In this document: positions 35,518 to 45,263 of the stretch, in pieces
Numbering within the stretch: the first letter of the stretch is position 1
Layout of the letters: the number at the start of each line of letters is the position of its first letter
Source of the DNA: Bacteroidales bacterium
GTDB lineage: Bacteria > Bacteroidota > Bacteroidia > Bacteroidales > UBA12077
Direction: 5' to 3'
DNA length: 64,000 bases
Assembly (NCBI GenBank): GCA_028282785.1
Contig: JANQHE010000020.1
Coordinates: 85,941-149,940 of the forward strand
Made by a program: the position numbers and the translations under genes
The notes under the pieces: generated by a model
Told to the model about the DNA's origin: nothing
What the model saw: the letters and a program-made list of their open reading frames with translations, nothing else
The model's database searches: none

Positions 35518-36255
35518 TTAATCAGACATAATGGTTATAAAACCCTCTCGATTTCCTCTTGATAATGGAACTTCAGATCCATCTGACATTAATAGATAAG
35601 ATCCTTTTTTAATATATTTATTCACATGATTTAAGTTAATAACATGTGATTTGTGCGGTTTAAAAAAGGTAATATTATCTACTAAATCGTTAAATTCTCC
35701 TAATGATTTTGAAACAATTATTTTTCTGCCACCTTCAACAAATATTCTTGTATATCTTCCGTCAGCATTAAAACTTACTATAGATGCCGTTTCAATATAT
35801 TCAATTCCTTCTAAAACAGGAATTGCAATCTTTAATGGAGCCTTAGAGCGTAAGTTAGATTTAAGAATATCAAGACTTTGTGATTTTTTTAAAAGTTGGT
35901 TTTTATTTAATACCTTTTCAACGGCATTTTTAAAATCTTCGATATCAATAGGCTTTACAACGTAATCGACTGCACTAAATTTAAATGCTTTAACAGCATG
36001 GTAATTGTATGCTGTAACAAAAATCAGATCAAAGTTTTTATCAGGTAAGGCTTCTAATAAATCAAATCCTGTTCCATCTTGCATTTCTATATCAAGAAAG
36101 ACCAGATCAGGTGAAACCTGATTTATCAATTTTATCCCTTCTACAACAGATGAAGCTTTGCCTGAGATTTTTATATCCGGAAAATTTCTGGAAATGATCA
36201 TTTCTATAAAATCTCTGGCCTTTTTTTCATCATCAATAATAATTGCTGTGGTCAT
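35518..36255 (-). CDS. LytTR-family response regulator
   Basis: 245 residues. The receiver domain (1-120) has the acidic pair IIDDE, the phospho-Asp in DLVFLDIEMQDG and the Lys in YVVKPID. The LytTR DNA-binding domain (about 140-245) has RYTRIFVEGGRKIIVSKSLGEF and FKPHKSHVINLNHVNKYIKKG. It lies 12 bases after the histidine kinase gene on the same strand and forms a two-component pair with it. A relic of a second copy of its C-terminus lies 1.8 kb away. Confidence 0.95.
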   Translation of the reverse strand: MTTAIIIDDEKKARDFIEMIISRNFPDIKISGKASSVVEGIKLINQVSPDLVFLDIEMQDGTGFDLLEALPDKNFDLIFVTAYNYHAVKAFKFSAVDYVVKPIDIEDFKNAVEKVLNKNQLLKKSQSLDILKSNLRSKAPLKIAIPVLEGIEYIETASIVSFNADGRYTRIFVEGGRKIIVSKSLGEFNDLVDNITFFKPHKSHVINLNHVNKYIKKGSYLLMSDGSEVPLSRGNREGFITIMSD

Positions 36256-36267
36256 ATCTCAAACACT

Positions 36268-39200
36268 TTAATCTGTAATTTTAGGAATTCTCAATAATAC
36301 TCTGGTTCCGTCAGGAGCACCATTTTGACCCTTTAGGTCAATATAATCAATACTGAAATTGCGATTGTAAAGTTTATTTATTGCTTCAATACGTTTGTTT
36401 GTAATTTTGGTTCCTAAGGGCTTATGCTTTTCACGGTTATTTTTGTTTATCTCGAATGATTTTTCCCTTCCAATACCATCGTCTTCAATAATACATAAGA
36501 AATTCTCATCATTATTTTCGAATTTAATGAGTAAATTCTTTTCTCCTTGTTTATGGTATAATCCGTGCCAAATAGAATTTTCAATATATGGTTGTAAAAT
36601 TAATGGATAAATATGATAAACTTCAGTATCAATTTCCAATGAAACATCAATTTTATAATTAAATCCATCCTTAAATCTGAGGGATTCCAGATCCAGGTAA
36701 AGTGCCAATGCATCAAGTTCTTTCTGAATTGAAATTGTTTCATATTGAGAATTTTCCAGAACAGTTCTCATCAATTTAGCGAATTTAGATAAATAATGGA
36801 CTGACTTATCATTGTTATTTTCATAGATAAAGAATTGAATGGAGTTTAACGTATTAAAAATAAAGTGAGGATTCATTTGTTGACTTAAAGCTTGTTGCCT
36901 GAATTTGTTCACTTCTTTAAGCAAATTCTTTTCTATTGTACTCCGTTTATTCAGCTCATTTACTCTTGACTTAAACAAGAAATAAGTAATTATTACAATG
37001 AAAAGAATCAATAATGAACTAAACCACCAGGTTTTCCAAAATGGAGGGTTTATTGTGAAGTTTAGTTCGGCAGGATGAGTGCTTTCAACACCATCTTCAT
37101 TAATAGCTTTTACTTTAAGATAATAACTGCCTGCAGGTAAGAAAGAAAGTCTTAAGAAATTGTCGTTAGTTTCTTTCCAGTTCGAATCTTCCCCTTTTTG
37201 ATTTAACTTATATTTATACCTTTTTTCAGCATTATTTCGATACATTAAACCAGCATATTCAATGTAAATTGAATTTTGGTTATATGGTAACTCATAATAA
37301 TCTTTGACTATTGTATCTTTATCAAGTATCTTTATATTCTTAAAGTAAATATTTGGAGGGGTTTTATTAGTTGTCAAGTTTTTATGTTTAATTAAATTCA
37401 CTCCTTTTTTAGATGCTATAAATAAAACAGTATCATTTGCAAAAACATCTTGAATCTCATTAGATAATAAACCATGAATTTTACTATAATTTGTAATAGA
37501 GTAATCTAAAATATTATCCGGATTACCGAGTTCAATTTTGTTTAATCCATTGATAGTTCCAACCCAAATAATATTTCCAATTTGATTAAGAGTAGTTATA
37601 CTATTACTAGATAAGCCTTCATTTGTTGTTATTTCTAATGCAACAGTATCATTTGAATAAATCTTTATGCCATCTGATTTTGTTCCAAACCAAATGTTTT
37701 GTTGGTATTTGTTTTTTAAAATGCATTCTATTTGTGAGGATAGATTTAGTTCATCACCTACATATTCAAATGAATTATTATCCGTTCTATATTGCCATAA
37801 TCCATCATTGGTACCACAATAAATAATATTCTCGTCTTGATTAAAGCAAATAGCATTGATTTTAATAGATTTATTATTTTTAATTGAGATGAATTCGTTC
37901 TTTCCTGCAAATTTATATAGCCCTCTGCTAGTTGCTAACCAGATTTTTCCGTCTCGATTTACTATAATGTCTTTTGGTTGAGCTGAGCTAATAATTATAT
38001 TTTTGTAAATTAAGTTAGCTTTTGTTATTTCATTATTTTGTATTGAATACAAATAACGTGATAAAATCCACATTTTATTGTTTAAACTATCATAATGAAT
38101 TTTCTTTATTATGATATCTTCTTTATCTAATTGGATTGTCTTCGTTTCAGAGGAAATTTCATATAGTAAGTTGTTAGAAGCTATCCAAAATTTTTTGTTT
38201 TGAATATATAAAGAGTTTGCTCCTTTATTAAAAAGAGGATCATTATTTAAATATTTTACTGATAGGTTTGGAATGTAGTAAGCACCATCTAGTAAGGTAG
38301 TAAACCAGAATCCTCCTTCATGATCTTTGAGTATTGAAGTTATACTTCGATTCTTTAAAAAAATATTGGGAGAAGCAAGAATCTCTGAATTCTTAAAAAA
38401 TAATACTCCATTTCTTGTGCCTACCCATAAATTATTATGATCATCAACATACAAATATATTCCCGTCGAAGGAATTAAAGTTATATCCGTATCTGTTAAG
38501 TTTTTGATTTTAACTAAAACATCGTCAGCAACAAAGAAATCATTATTATTATTATTTAGAATAAAGAAATAATCTTGTTTTTTTATACTTGAAGAAAATA
38601 TTCCATTTGTGTCTGAACTGAAAACTTCAATTCCATTTCGAACTATTGCAAACTTCTTTTTTTCTGAAAGTTTTGCTATAGGTCTGTTAATAATAAACCT
38701 CTCATTAATACCTATGACCGCATGAAAGTTCTTTTCTTCGCGTATTGCTGTAATTTTTCCTATCGAATCAATATAGAAAGAACCATTACGACGGTCGCCA
38801 TAGTAAAGTTTTTCTGTACTATCTATGGCAAAGGATCCTTTAAAAGGATTAGGGTAAAATTGAACAGTTTCTTGTAACTTATGATTAAATTTATAATGAA
38901 AAATACTGTCATTAAAAAAATATGAAAACCTAGCAGAATGTGGAATAAACCAAATACGGCCTTTGTAATCTTCGTAAATCTCAAAAACGGTATTGTCAGG
39001 TAAACCATCATCTTCGGAAAAGTTTTGGAACTCATAGCCATCATACCTGCTAACTCCATTATCGGTAGCAAACCATATATATCCTTTCGAATCTTGAAAT
39101 ACATGGTATACTTCTGAACTGGGTAAACCATCTTCAGCCGTATAATGCCTGAAACTAAAATTTTGACTATAAAGTGAGATGGGGAATATAAGCAATAAAA

Positions 39201-39291
39201 TATATAACTTAAGCTTAAATAGCAAAAGTATGAATGACAATACCCTTTTATATTTAATTTGTATAAAGTTAATAGCCGTTCTTTGTGCCAA
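36268..39291 (-). CDS. Two-component propeller sensor histidine kinase (LytS/His_kinase type)
   Basis: 1007 residues. An N-terminal signal or membrane segment (about 28-42) is followed by periplasmic beta-propeller repeats (from FRHYTAEDGLPSSEVYHVFQ to about 640; several WVGT-like motifs). Then come a Y_Y_Y domain (about 650-745, KYKLNQKGEDSNWKETND), a membrane helix (WWFSSLLILFIVIITYFLF) and a LytS-type kinase domain. That domain has the phospho-His in QMNPHFIFNTLNSIQ, and an ATPase part with PYIENSIWHGL and EDDGIGREKS. Unlike hybrid propeller kinases, the receiver and output are in the separate downstream gene. Confidence 0.95.
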   Translation of the reverse strand: MAQRTAINFIQIKYKRVLSFILLLFKLKLYILLLIFPISLYSQNFSFRHYTAEDGLPSSEVYHVFQDSKGYIWFATDNGVSRYDGYEFQNFSEDDGLPDNTVFEIYEDYKGRIWFIPHSARFSYFFNDSIFHYKFNHKLQETVQFYPNPFKGSFAIDSTEKLYYGDRRNGSFYIDSIGKITAIREEKNFHAVIGINERFIINRPIAKLSEKKKFAIVRNGIEVFSSDTNGIFSSSIKKQDYFFILNNNNNDFFVADDVLVKIKNLTDTDITLIPSTGIYLYVDDHNNLWVGTRNGVLFFKNSEILASPNIFLKNRSITSILKDHEGGFWFTTLLDGAYYIPNLSVKYLNNDPLFNKGANSLYIQNKKFWIASNNLLYEISSETKTIQLDKEDIIIKKIHYDSLNNKMWILSRYLYSIQNNEITKANLIYKNIIISSAQPKDIIVNRDGKIWLATSRGLYKFAGKNEFISIKNNKSIKINAICFNQDENIIYCGTNDGLWQYRTDNNSFEYVGDELNLSSQIECILKNKYQQNIWFGTKSDGIKIYSNDTVALEITTNEGLSSNSITTLNQIGNIIWVGTINGLNKIELGNPDNILDYSITNYSKIHGLLSNEIQDVFANDTVLFIASKKGVNLIKHKNLTTNKTPPNIYFKNIKILDKDTIVKDYYELPYNQNSIYIEYAGLMYRNNAEKRYKYKLNQKGEDSNWKETNDNFLRLSFLPAGSYYLKVKAINEDGVESTHPAELNFTINPPFWKTWWFSSLLILFIVIITYFLFKSRVNELNKRSTIEKNLLKEVNKFRQQALSQQMNPHFIFNTLNSIQFFIYENNNDKSVHYLSKFAKLMRTVLENSQYETISIQKELDALALYLDLESLRFKDGFNYKIDVSLEIDTEVYHIYPLILQPYIENSIWHGLYHKQGEKNLLIKFENNDENFLCIIEDDGIGREKSFEINKNNREKHKPLGTKITNKRIEAINKLYNRNFSIDYIDLKGQNGAPDGTRVLLRIPKITD

Positions 39292-39423
39292 ATTTATCTC
39301 AAAAATATAATAAGATTTTTAGTTTTTTAACCTGTTAAATGCATTTTATTACATCAAATTTACATTTTAACTTAAAAATTGAACCATTGGTTACTTTGTC
39401 TAAAAAGGTGTAACTAAATTTTA

Positions 39424-39508
39424 TATTTTTGAAAATACAAACAATGTTATGAGAAAACTTAGCTGTATGTAATTAAAGGAGTAAAATATATAATTTTACT
39501 CCTTTTTT
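39424..39508 (+). ncRNA. Candidate small RNA or minimal transcript with terminator
   Basis: TATTTTTG at 39424-39431 fits the -7 consensus, although no well-spaced TTTG is present. About 45 bases later comes a strong plus-strand terminator (AGGAGTAAAAT / ATTTTACTCCT, 39477-39487 and 39493-39503, then six T). No gene on the plus strand leads into it. The only frame inside is seven codons (39449-39472). The 300-base gap between the kinase and the M28 gene otherwise holds only the M28 terminator. Confidence 0.4.
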
Positions 39509-39543
39509 ATTTTAATACCCCCCTCAAATATAAGGGTTTTAGT

Positions 39544-39574
39544 AAAAAAAAAGCCGATGAACAACCATCGGCTT
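39544..39574 (-). terminator. Terminator of the M28 peptidase gene
   Basis: A 9-bp stem AAGCCGATG / CATCGGCTT (39551-39559, 39566-39574) is followed by T-run on the minus strand, 20 bases after the stop codon of the peptidase. Confidence 0.85.
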
Positions 39575-39594
39575 TCCGGATTAACCACTTGAAT

Positions 39595-41220
39595 TTAATT
39601 CTCGTTAACGATTTCCCAAAGATTCAAATAACTTAACTTAATTATATCTAACATTTTATCCCAATTAATATCATAAGTTTGATCCTTTGGTGTATGGTAA
39701 GTAACCGGAAATCCTGCCATAAAATACATAATAGGAACATTTTTGGCTGAAAACGAAGTATGATCGCTTCCTCCTCTGGGTTTTACTGAAGGACGGTAAA
39801 TCATGTCCAGATTTAGGTCGTAATTTTGTATATTTTCCTCAGATTCTGCTTTTAATTCAGACAAATAGGAAGTATATACCATTCTAGCCTGGTTTTTCAA
39901 CGTATCATTTTCTGAATCCTTACTTATCATATCAAAATTTAGATAGAACTTGATATTTTCTATTTTACCTCCATACGGATTATCTGCAAAATACTCTGAG
40001 CCAAGAAGCCCCTTCTCTTCACCGGTCCATGCAGCAAATACAATGGTTTTTTTGGGCTTTATTCCTGACGCTTTAAAAGCTTTGGCTAACATCCATACTC
40101 CAACTGTTCCGGAAGCATTGTCATCAGCACCACTCCAGACAAATCCGTTTGAAGCACCCAAATGATCATAATGTCCGCCAACTACTACGATTTCATCCTT
40201 ATTTTCTCCTTCTATTACCCCAAGTACATTTCTGGTATGAAGTAGTTTTGTTTTAACTTTGTAATCGGTTTTTAATTTTATGTTTTTTAATGATTTGGAG
40301 TTTGGTTTTAATGAGTTGGCAACTTGTTTTTCAAATTGTTCAATATTTATTCCTTGATTTTCTAAAATCTTATTAACCAGCTTGTTATTTGGGTAGATTT
40401 CTAAAGGTCCGGTATCAAAATTATCTGACGGGAGTTCTAACCTGTGCTCGTAAATAGGACTTTTTGGAGATTCATTTTGACTTAGATTACTGAAGTCTTC
40501 CTTATCAATCCAGTTTTTAGGATTCAGATTAGGATAAATATCAATAATTGCTAAAGCTCCTTTTTCTTTAGCAATTTTATCTTTGTTTTTGTTTAAATAA
40601 TATTCGAAATACCTTTCATTCTTATGAAACTTTTTATAGCCTGGCGAGCTTGTGTCGTTGTGCCCGGGATAACCATTTAAACGAATAATGATCTTGTTTT
40701 TAACATCAATACCTTTAAAATCATCGTAACCGGTTTCTTCAGATGTATATCCATATCCTACAAAAACCAGATCAGCATTAATTTTAATACTGGAATTTCC
40801 TCCATATAAAGAATAATCTACATTTTCAGTGAAAGTATATTCTATGTCATTTGCAATAATGGAAAGTGAGGAATTACTTTCTAATTGCTTAATCATATAC
40901 ATATTTTGATAATATGAAGTATATTCTTCGGCTTTTATTCCGCTCCACCTTTGTTCCCTTGTGGGTTGAGTTATGTCTTTATCCCCGGCAGGATCCACGT
41001 CCATGAACTTTAACATACTTGCTAAATAATCTGCTGCGAGAAATTCTCCTTTCGTTCCGGTAGCTCTTCCCTCCATCCAGTCTGACGCTAAAAATTCCAG
41101 TTGTGCTTGAGCAGACTCCTTTGTTATTGCTTTTAATCCTTTTTCAAGTGGAGTTTCCTGCGATAACACAATAATTGGAGCTAGTAAAAATAGCGAGATA
41201 AAAAGCCATAAATTTCTCAT
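39595..41220 (-). CDS. Secreted M28-family zinc aminopeptidase
   Basis: 541 residues from the ATG at 41220, directly before the signal peptide RNLWLFISLFLLAPIIVLSQ; an upstream in-frame codon at 41250 would add ten residues. A PA domain insert (about 130-260) with VFVGYGYTSEETGYDDFKG is followed by the peptidase domain (about 330-541). Its zinc ligands are GGHYDHLG, SGADDNASG, WTGEEKGLLGSEYF and the Asp in NFDMI, plus late His in YHTPKDQ. It probably degrades peptides outside the cytoplasm. A strong terminator follows. Confidence 0.92.
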   Translation of the reverse strand: MRNLWLFISLFLLAPIIVLSQETPLEKGLKAITKESAQAQLEFLASDWMEGRATGTKGEFLAADYLASMLKFMDVDPAGDKDITQPTREQRWSGIKAEEYTSYYQNMYMIKQLESNSSLSIIANDIEYTFTENVDYSLYGGNSSIKINADLVFVGYGYTSEETGYDDFKGIDVKNKIIIRLNGYPGHNDTSSPGYKKFHKNERYFEYYLNKNKDKIAKEKGALAIIDIYPNLNPKNWIDKEDFSNLSQNESPKSPIYEHRLELPSDNFDTGPLEIYPNNKLVNKILENQGINIEQFEKQVANSLKPNSKSLKNIKLKTDYKVKTKLLHTRNVLGVIEGENKDEIVVVGGHYDHLGASNGFVWSGADDNASGTVGVWMLAKAFKASGIKPKKTIVFAAWTGEEKGLLGSEYFADNPYGGKIENIKFYLNFDMISKDSENDTLKNQARMVYTSYLSELKAESEENIQNYDLNLDMIYRPSVKPRGGSDHTSFSAKNVPIMYFMAGFPVTYHTPKDQTYDINWDKMLDIIKLSYLNLWEIVNEN

Positions 41221-41475
41221 GATATAAAAGATTTGTTTAGTATTTGACAAAGCTTGAATTAAATAGTTTAATGAATATTAGACGGTAAATACGATTTCAT
41301 TTTAAAGAGAACAAAAAGGTTTGAGCTTAATGTTTTTGGTTTTTATAATTGCTGATACAAGTTGAGCTTAATATCAGAAGTTTATTCTTTGGGTTTCGGA
41401 TATCTGATCAAAATTAGATTTTATGGACTGGAGAAAATAAATATTTTGGTCGGTAATTAATAAATACAACAAATT

Positions 41476-42552
41476 ATGAAATATTTAAATACGGTAATTA
41501 AAGGAACAGGATCTTATATACCGGAATATAAAATTGAAAACAAGGATTACGTTACCAATACATTTTTCGAAAAGGACAATTCGGTTATTAAAGGAAGCGG
41601 TGAAGAAATAGTTGCAAAATTTAAAGATATTACAGGAATTGCAGAAAGGAGATGGGTTAAGGCTCATCAAACCTGTTCGGAAATAGCCACAAGTGCAGCA
41701 AAACAAGCAATTGATTCTGCCGAGATCGATAAGGAAACGATTGATCATATCATTGTGGCGACAAATTTTGGTGATGTAATAGAAGGTACCATTCAAACTG
41801 ATTTATTACCCAGCCTTGCGGCCAGAGTTAAACATAATCTTGGAATTATTAATCCATCATGCGTTGCTTATGATTTAATCTTTGGGTGCCCCGGTTGGGT
41901 TCAGGGAGTAATACAAGCCGATTCATTTATAAAAACAGGTTTAGCTAACAGAGTTTTAGTCATTGGGGCTGAGACTTTATCAAGAGTTGTGGACGTGTAC
42001 GATCGCGATACAATGATTTTTTCCGATGGAGCAGGAGCAGCTATTGTTGAGGGGATTTATACTGATCGGAAATCAGGTGTATTATCATCAGCAACAGTTA
42101 CACATACAAAGGATGAAGCATATTTTTTATATCTGGGGCAATCAAATAAACCTGGTAGCGATCCAAATATCAGGTATGTGAAAATGCATGGTCGAAAGAT
42201 CTATGAATATTCGCTTTTCAATGTTCCCAAGGCAATAAAAGTTGCAGTTGATAAATCGGGTATACAAGTTAAGGATGTCAAAAAAATCATTATCCACCAG
42301 GCAAATGAAAAAATGGATGCTGCCATTGTGCAACGGTTTTTTAAGCAATATGGCATGCAAGTTAACATTGACGATGTAATGCCAATGAATATTCATGAGT
42401 TAGGCAATAGTTCTGTTGCAACAGTTCCTACGTTATATGATATGATTTTGAATGGGCAAATTAAAAATCATCATATCAATAAAGGAGATAGTATCATTTT
42501 TGCATCGGTAGGAGCTGGAATGAGTATTAATGCTATTGTTTACAGGCAATAG
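41476..42552 (+). CDS. 3-oxoacyl-ACP synthase III-like ketosynthase
   Basis: 358-residue thiolase-fold enzyme of the KAS III (FabH) group. The triad is visible: Cys138 in IFGCPGWVQG, His in IIIHQANEKMD and Asn in ELGNSSVATVP. The C-terminal GAGMSINAIVYRQ is typical. N-terminal GTGSYIPE matches. It is slightly longer than housekeeping FabH (about 320-330) and stands apart from other fatty-acid genes. It may therefore initiate a special fatty acid or act as a second KAS III, and I assign no symbol. Confidence 0.88.
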   Translation: MKYLNTVIKGTGSYIPEYKIENKDYVTNTFFEKDNSVIKGSGEEIVAKFKDITGIAERRWVKAHQTCSEIATSAAKQAIDSAEIDKETIDHIIVATNFGDVIEGTIQTDLLPSLAARVKHNLGIINPSCVAYDLIFGCPGWVQGVIQADSFIKTGLANRVLVIGAETLSRVVDVYDRDTMIFSDGAGAAIVEGIYTDRKSGVLSSATVTHTKDEAYFLYLGQSNKPGSDPNIRYVKMHGRKIYEYSLFNVPKAIKVAVDKSGIQVKDVKKIIIHQANEKMDAAIVQRFFKQYGMQVNIDDVMPMNIHELGNSSVATVPTLYDMILNGQIKNHHINKGDSIIFASVGAGMSINAIVYRQ

Positions 42553-42563
42553 TATTCATTCCT

Positions 42564-43523
42564 TCAGCAGTCTCCATTATTCCATACAAGTGCAGCAGCA
42601 CCTAATATTGCTGCATCATTTTCAGATAATGCAGATGGTTTTAATTCAACTTTACCTTTGTAAATATTCAATAGATACTTTTCCATATATTTTTTCACCG
42701 GTTTGAATATCCTGTCACCGGCATTGGCCAGTCCTCCAAACAAAAAGATAACTTCCGGGCTTGTGATTGCTACTGCATTGGCTAGCATCACTCCTAATAC
42801 ATATGCGGTAAAATCAAAAGCTTTTTTTGCTATAGGGTCTGCTTCAAGGGATGCTTTATAAATCATTTCACTTGATATTTTTTCCAATGCAACATCGCGT
42901 AAAACACTTGGTTCATCAGATTCTGTTAATAATTCTTTTACAGTCCTAACGATGCCGGAGGCTGATGCATAAGTTTCAAGGCAACCCTTTCTTCCGCAAT
43001 TGCATTGCCTGCCATTGGGGTCAAAAATGGTGTGGCCTAATTCACCTGCAAATCCATCATGCCCTAAAATCATTTTGCCATTGGCAACAAACCCGCTTCC
43101 TAAACCTGTTCCCAACGTTACCATTAAGAAGTTCTTAAGGTTTTTAGCACTGCCATAAATCATTTCTCCCATTGCAGCAGCATTAGCATCATTGGTTAAA
43201 CGAACAGGTAAGTTGGTCTTTTTGCTTAATATATCTGCTAACGGTACTACTCCTTTCCAATTTAAATTTGGCGCATGTTCAATGGTACCCTTGTAATAAT
43301 TCCCATTTGGAGTTCCTATTCCAACTCCCATTAATTGAAATTCAGTACTTAATCCTGCTAAGGAGTGGTTTATTCTTTCCGACAAATAATCAACAAAATG
43401 AGTAACTTTTTTAAACTCTTTAATCGGGAAAGATTCTTTTAGTTTAACAATCCCATCCTCAGTAACCACACCATATGATATGTTGGTTCCTCCAATATCA
43501 ATTCCTATAGCAAGTTTTTGCAT
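42564..43523 (-). CDS. ROK-family sugar kinase (glucokinase-like)
   Basis: 319 residues. The N-terminal phosphate loop is GIDIGGTNISYGV. The catalytic Asp is in LTNDANAAAMGE. GLGSGFVANGKMILGHDGFAGELGH is the ROK signature region, and CNCGRKGCLETYAS the zinc motif. It probably phosphorylates glucose or a related sugar with ATP. It converges on the ketosynthase gene, with only 11 bases between stop codons. Confidence 0.92.
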   Translation of the reverse strand: MQKLAIGIDIGGTNISYGVVTEDGIVKLKESFPIKEFKKVTHFVDYLSERINHSLAGLSTEFQLMGVGIGTPNGNYYKGTIEHAPNLNWKGVVPLADILSKKTNLPVRLTNDANAAAMGEMIYGSAKNLKNFLMVTLGTGLGSGFVANGKMILGHDGFAGELGHTIFDPNGRQCNCGRKGCLETYASASGIVRTVKELLTESDEPSVLRDVALEKISSEMIYKASLEADPIAKKAFDFTAYVLGVMLANAVAITSPEVIFLFGGLANAGDRIFKPVKKYMEKYLLNIYKGKVELKPSALSENDAAILGAAALVWNNGDC

Positions 43524-43653
43524 GAAGATTATAATTTAAGAATTTGTAAAATAATGTATTGATTAACATTTTAGCAATAATATGTTGTTAAATTTTTGGC
43601 AATATTTTTGATGATTATTTTCTAACTTTAATGAAAATTATTAAGACATTCTT

Positions 43654-44475
43654 ATGAAAAAGTTACATCTACTCGGGCTTATACTGTTATTCTTTGTTGC
43701 TTCGAAACCGTTTGCGATTGCTCAAAAAAAAGTTAAGGAGATAAAAATTAAAGAAGTTAAAGGAGTTGCTACCGGTGGCGATTTGGAGACAATAGATCAA
43801 ATAACTCAGCGTGCAATTAATGAAGCAAAGGTTGAAGCTTTAAAAAAAGCCGGCATTGTAGAAAATATTTCATCGTTTAGTGATTATTTTCAGTCCGAGG
43901 ATAACGAAAGTTATGATGAGCTATTTACATCAGATATACTTTCAGACATTCGAGGTGCAGTTAAAAATGTAGAGGTTTTAGATACAAAAAAAGGTTTTGA
44001 CCAATCAGACAGGCTTAAAATAGAAGTTATTATAAGCTGTACGGTTATTAAATATCTTACGGAGAAAGATATGACTTTTGATGCCTGGGTTAACGGGGTT
44101 GGCATGTTTTACCAGAATGAAGAAAATTTGATGTTTAAAATAAAACCATCAAAAGATGCTTATCTAAAGATATTTATTTTTGGAGAGTCAGAGGCTTTTC
44201 AGTTATTTCCCAACCAATACGAACCTTCGTATTTATTAAAGGGAGGAGAGCAATATAATTTTCCGTCCGAGACCATGGATTATACTTTATTTACACATAA
44301 GAAATCGGAAGTACACCGAATGGTTATGGTATTTATGAAAGAGGATGTTCCATACACAAAAGAAGTGGAATACAAGGAAATTATTGATTGGATATTCTCA
44401 ATACCGCCTGATATGCGTTCAATTAAATCTTTTGGGTTTTCTGTTGTACAAGAAGATAAATTGAAGGAGGATTAG
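43654..44475 (+). CDS. Secreted protein with DUF4384-like domain
   Basis: 273 residues with signal peptide (LLFFVASKPFAIAQ). The first domain (about 30-145) has VATGGDLETIDQITQRAINEAKVEALKKAG, similar in style to LPP20/FlgO-type domains. The second (about 150-250) has LKIFIFGESEAFQLFPNQYEPSYLLKGGEQYNFP, which fits DUF4384: folded beta units with an LFPN motif. The function is unknown. It is a single gene, divergent from the ROK kinase. Confidence 0.7.
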   Translation: MKKLHLLGLILLFFVASKPFAIAQKKVKEIKIKEVKGVATGGDLETIDQITQRAINEAKVEALKKAGIVENISSFSDYFQSEDNESYDELFTSDILSDIRGAVKNVEVLDTKKGFDQSDRLKIEVIISCTVIKYLTEKDMTFDAWVNGVGMFYQNEENLMFKIKPSKDAYLKIFIFGESEAFQLFPNQYEPSYLLKGGEQYNFPSETMDYTLFTHKKSEVHRMVMVFMKEDVPYTKEVEYKEIIDWIFSIPPDMRSIKSFGFSVVQEDKLKED

Positions 44476-44513
44476 ATAAAATTATACTGTAAAACATGTC
44501 CTGCAACTGCAAA

Positions 44514-45155
44514 TTATTTCTTTCGAATTAGTGTTAAACCATCACGTAAAGGCAAAATCACTTTTTCAACTCTGTTGTCATTTTTAATGAATTTGTTGAA
44601 CTCGAATATGCCTTTGGTGTACTCATCGTCTGGCGATTCAAGTTCAATTACTTTACCACTCCAAAGTACATTGTCGGCTAAAATGAAGCCTCCCGGTTTA
44701 ACAAAATCAAAGAGGATGCTATAATATTCCAGGTATTCTCTTTTATCGGCATCAATAAACACCAAATCGAACTGTTCGTTTATTTCAGGAACCAGTTTTC
44801 TTGCATCCCCAAAATGAAGTTTTACTTTTTGATCCAGTCCGGCTTTCTTTAAATATTTCAGAATGAAATCTTCTAATTCGTCATTGATCTCAATAGTATG
44901 AAGAATTCCGCTTTCTTTCAGCCCTTTGGCTAAACAGATAGCTGAATACCCTGTATAAGTTCCAAGTTCAAGAATTTTCTCAGGGTTGATCATCTTGCTT
45001 ATCATTTCAAGGATCTTGCCTTGTAAATGCCCCGAAAGCATTCTTGGACGAAGTATTTTTAAATTAGTTTCCCGATTTAATTCTGCTAAAATCGGATCTT
45101 CAGAATCGGAATGATTTAAAATGTATTCTTCTATATTAAAGTAAAAATCTGACAT
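44514..45155 (-). CDS. Class I SAM-dependent O-methyltransferase
   Basis: 213 residues of the caffeoyl-CoA/catechol O-methyltransferase family. The SAM motif I is ILELGTYTGYSAICLAKGL, then HTIEINDELEDF. The metal-binding DLVFIDADKREYLEYY and LADNVLWSGKV are present. The substrate in bacteria is usually unknown. It is downstream of the M16 peptidase on the same strand, with a palindromic repeat between them. Confidence 0.92.
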   Translation of the reverse strand: MSDFYFNIEEYILNHSDSEDPILAELNRETNLKILRPRMLSGHLQGKILEMISKMINPEKILELGTYTGYSAICLAKGLKESGILHTIEINDELEDFILKYLKKAGLDQKVKLHFGDARKLVPEINEQFDLVFIDADKREYLEYYSILFDFVKPGGFILADNVLWSGKVIELESPDDEYTKGIFEFNKFIKNDNRVEKVILPLRDGLTLIRKK

Positions 45156-45169
45156 TTATATGCTCATAT

Positions 45170-45249
45170 TTCGACAAACCTGCCTGCCTGTCTTCAGGCT
45201 CAATATGGCATATATTGGTATGTGTCACACTGAGCCTGTCGAAGTGTGA
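45170..45249. repeat. TTCGACAGGCTCA palindrome with inserted CCTGCC repeat
   Basis: The right arm CACTGAGCCTGTCGAAGTG (45229-45247) is a palindrome half widespread in Bacteroidota. The left arm is broken: TTCGACA (45170-45176), then 18 bases of CCTGCCTGCCTGTCTT-type sequence, then CAGGCTCA. This is a second case of a CCTGCC element within another palindrome. Confidence 0.6.
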
Positions 45250-45263
45250 TTAACCTTGTTAAC

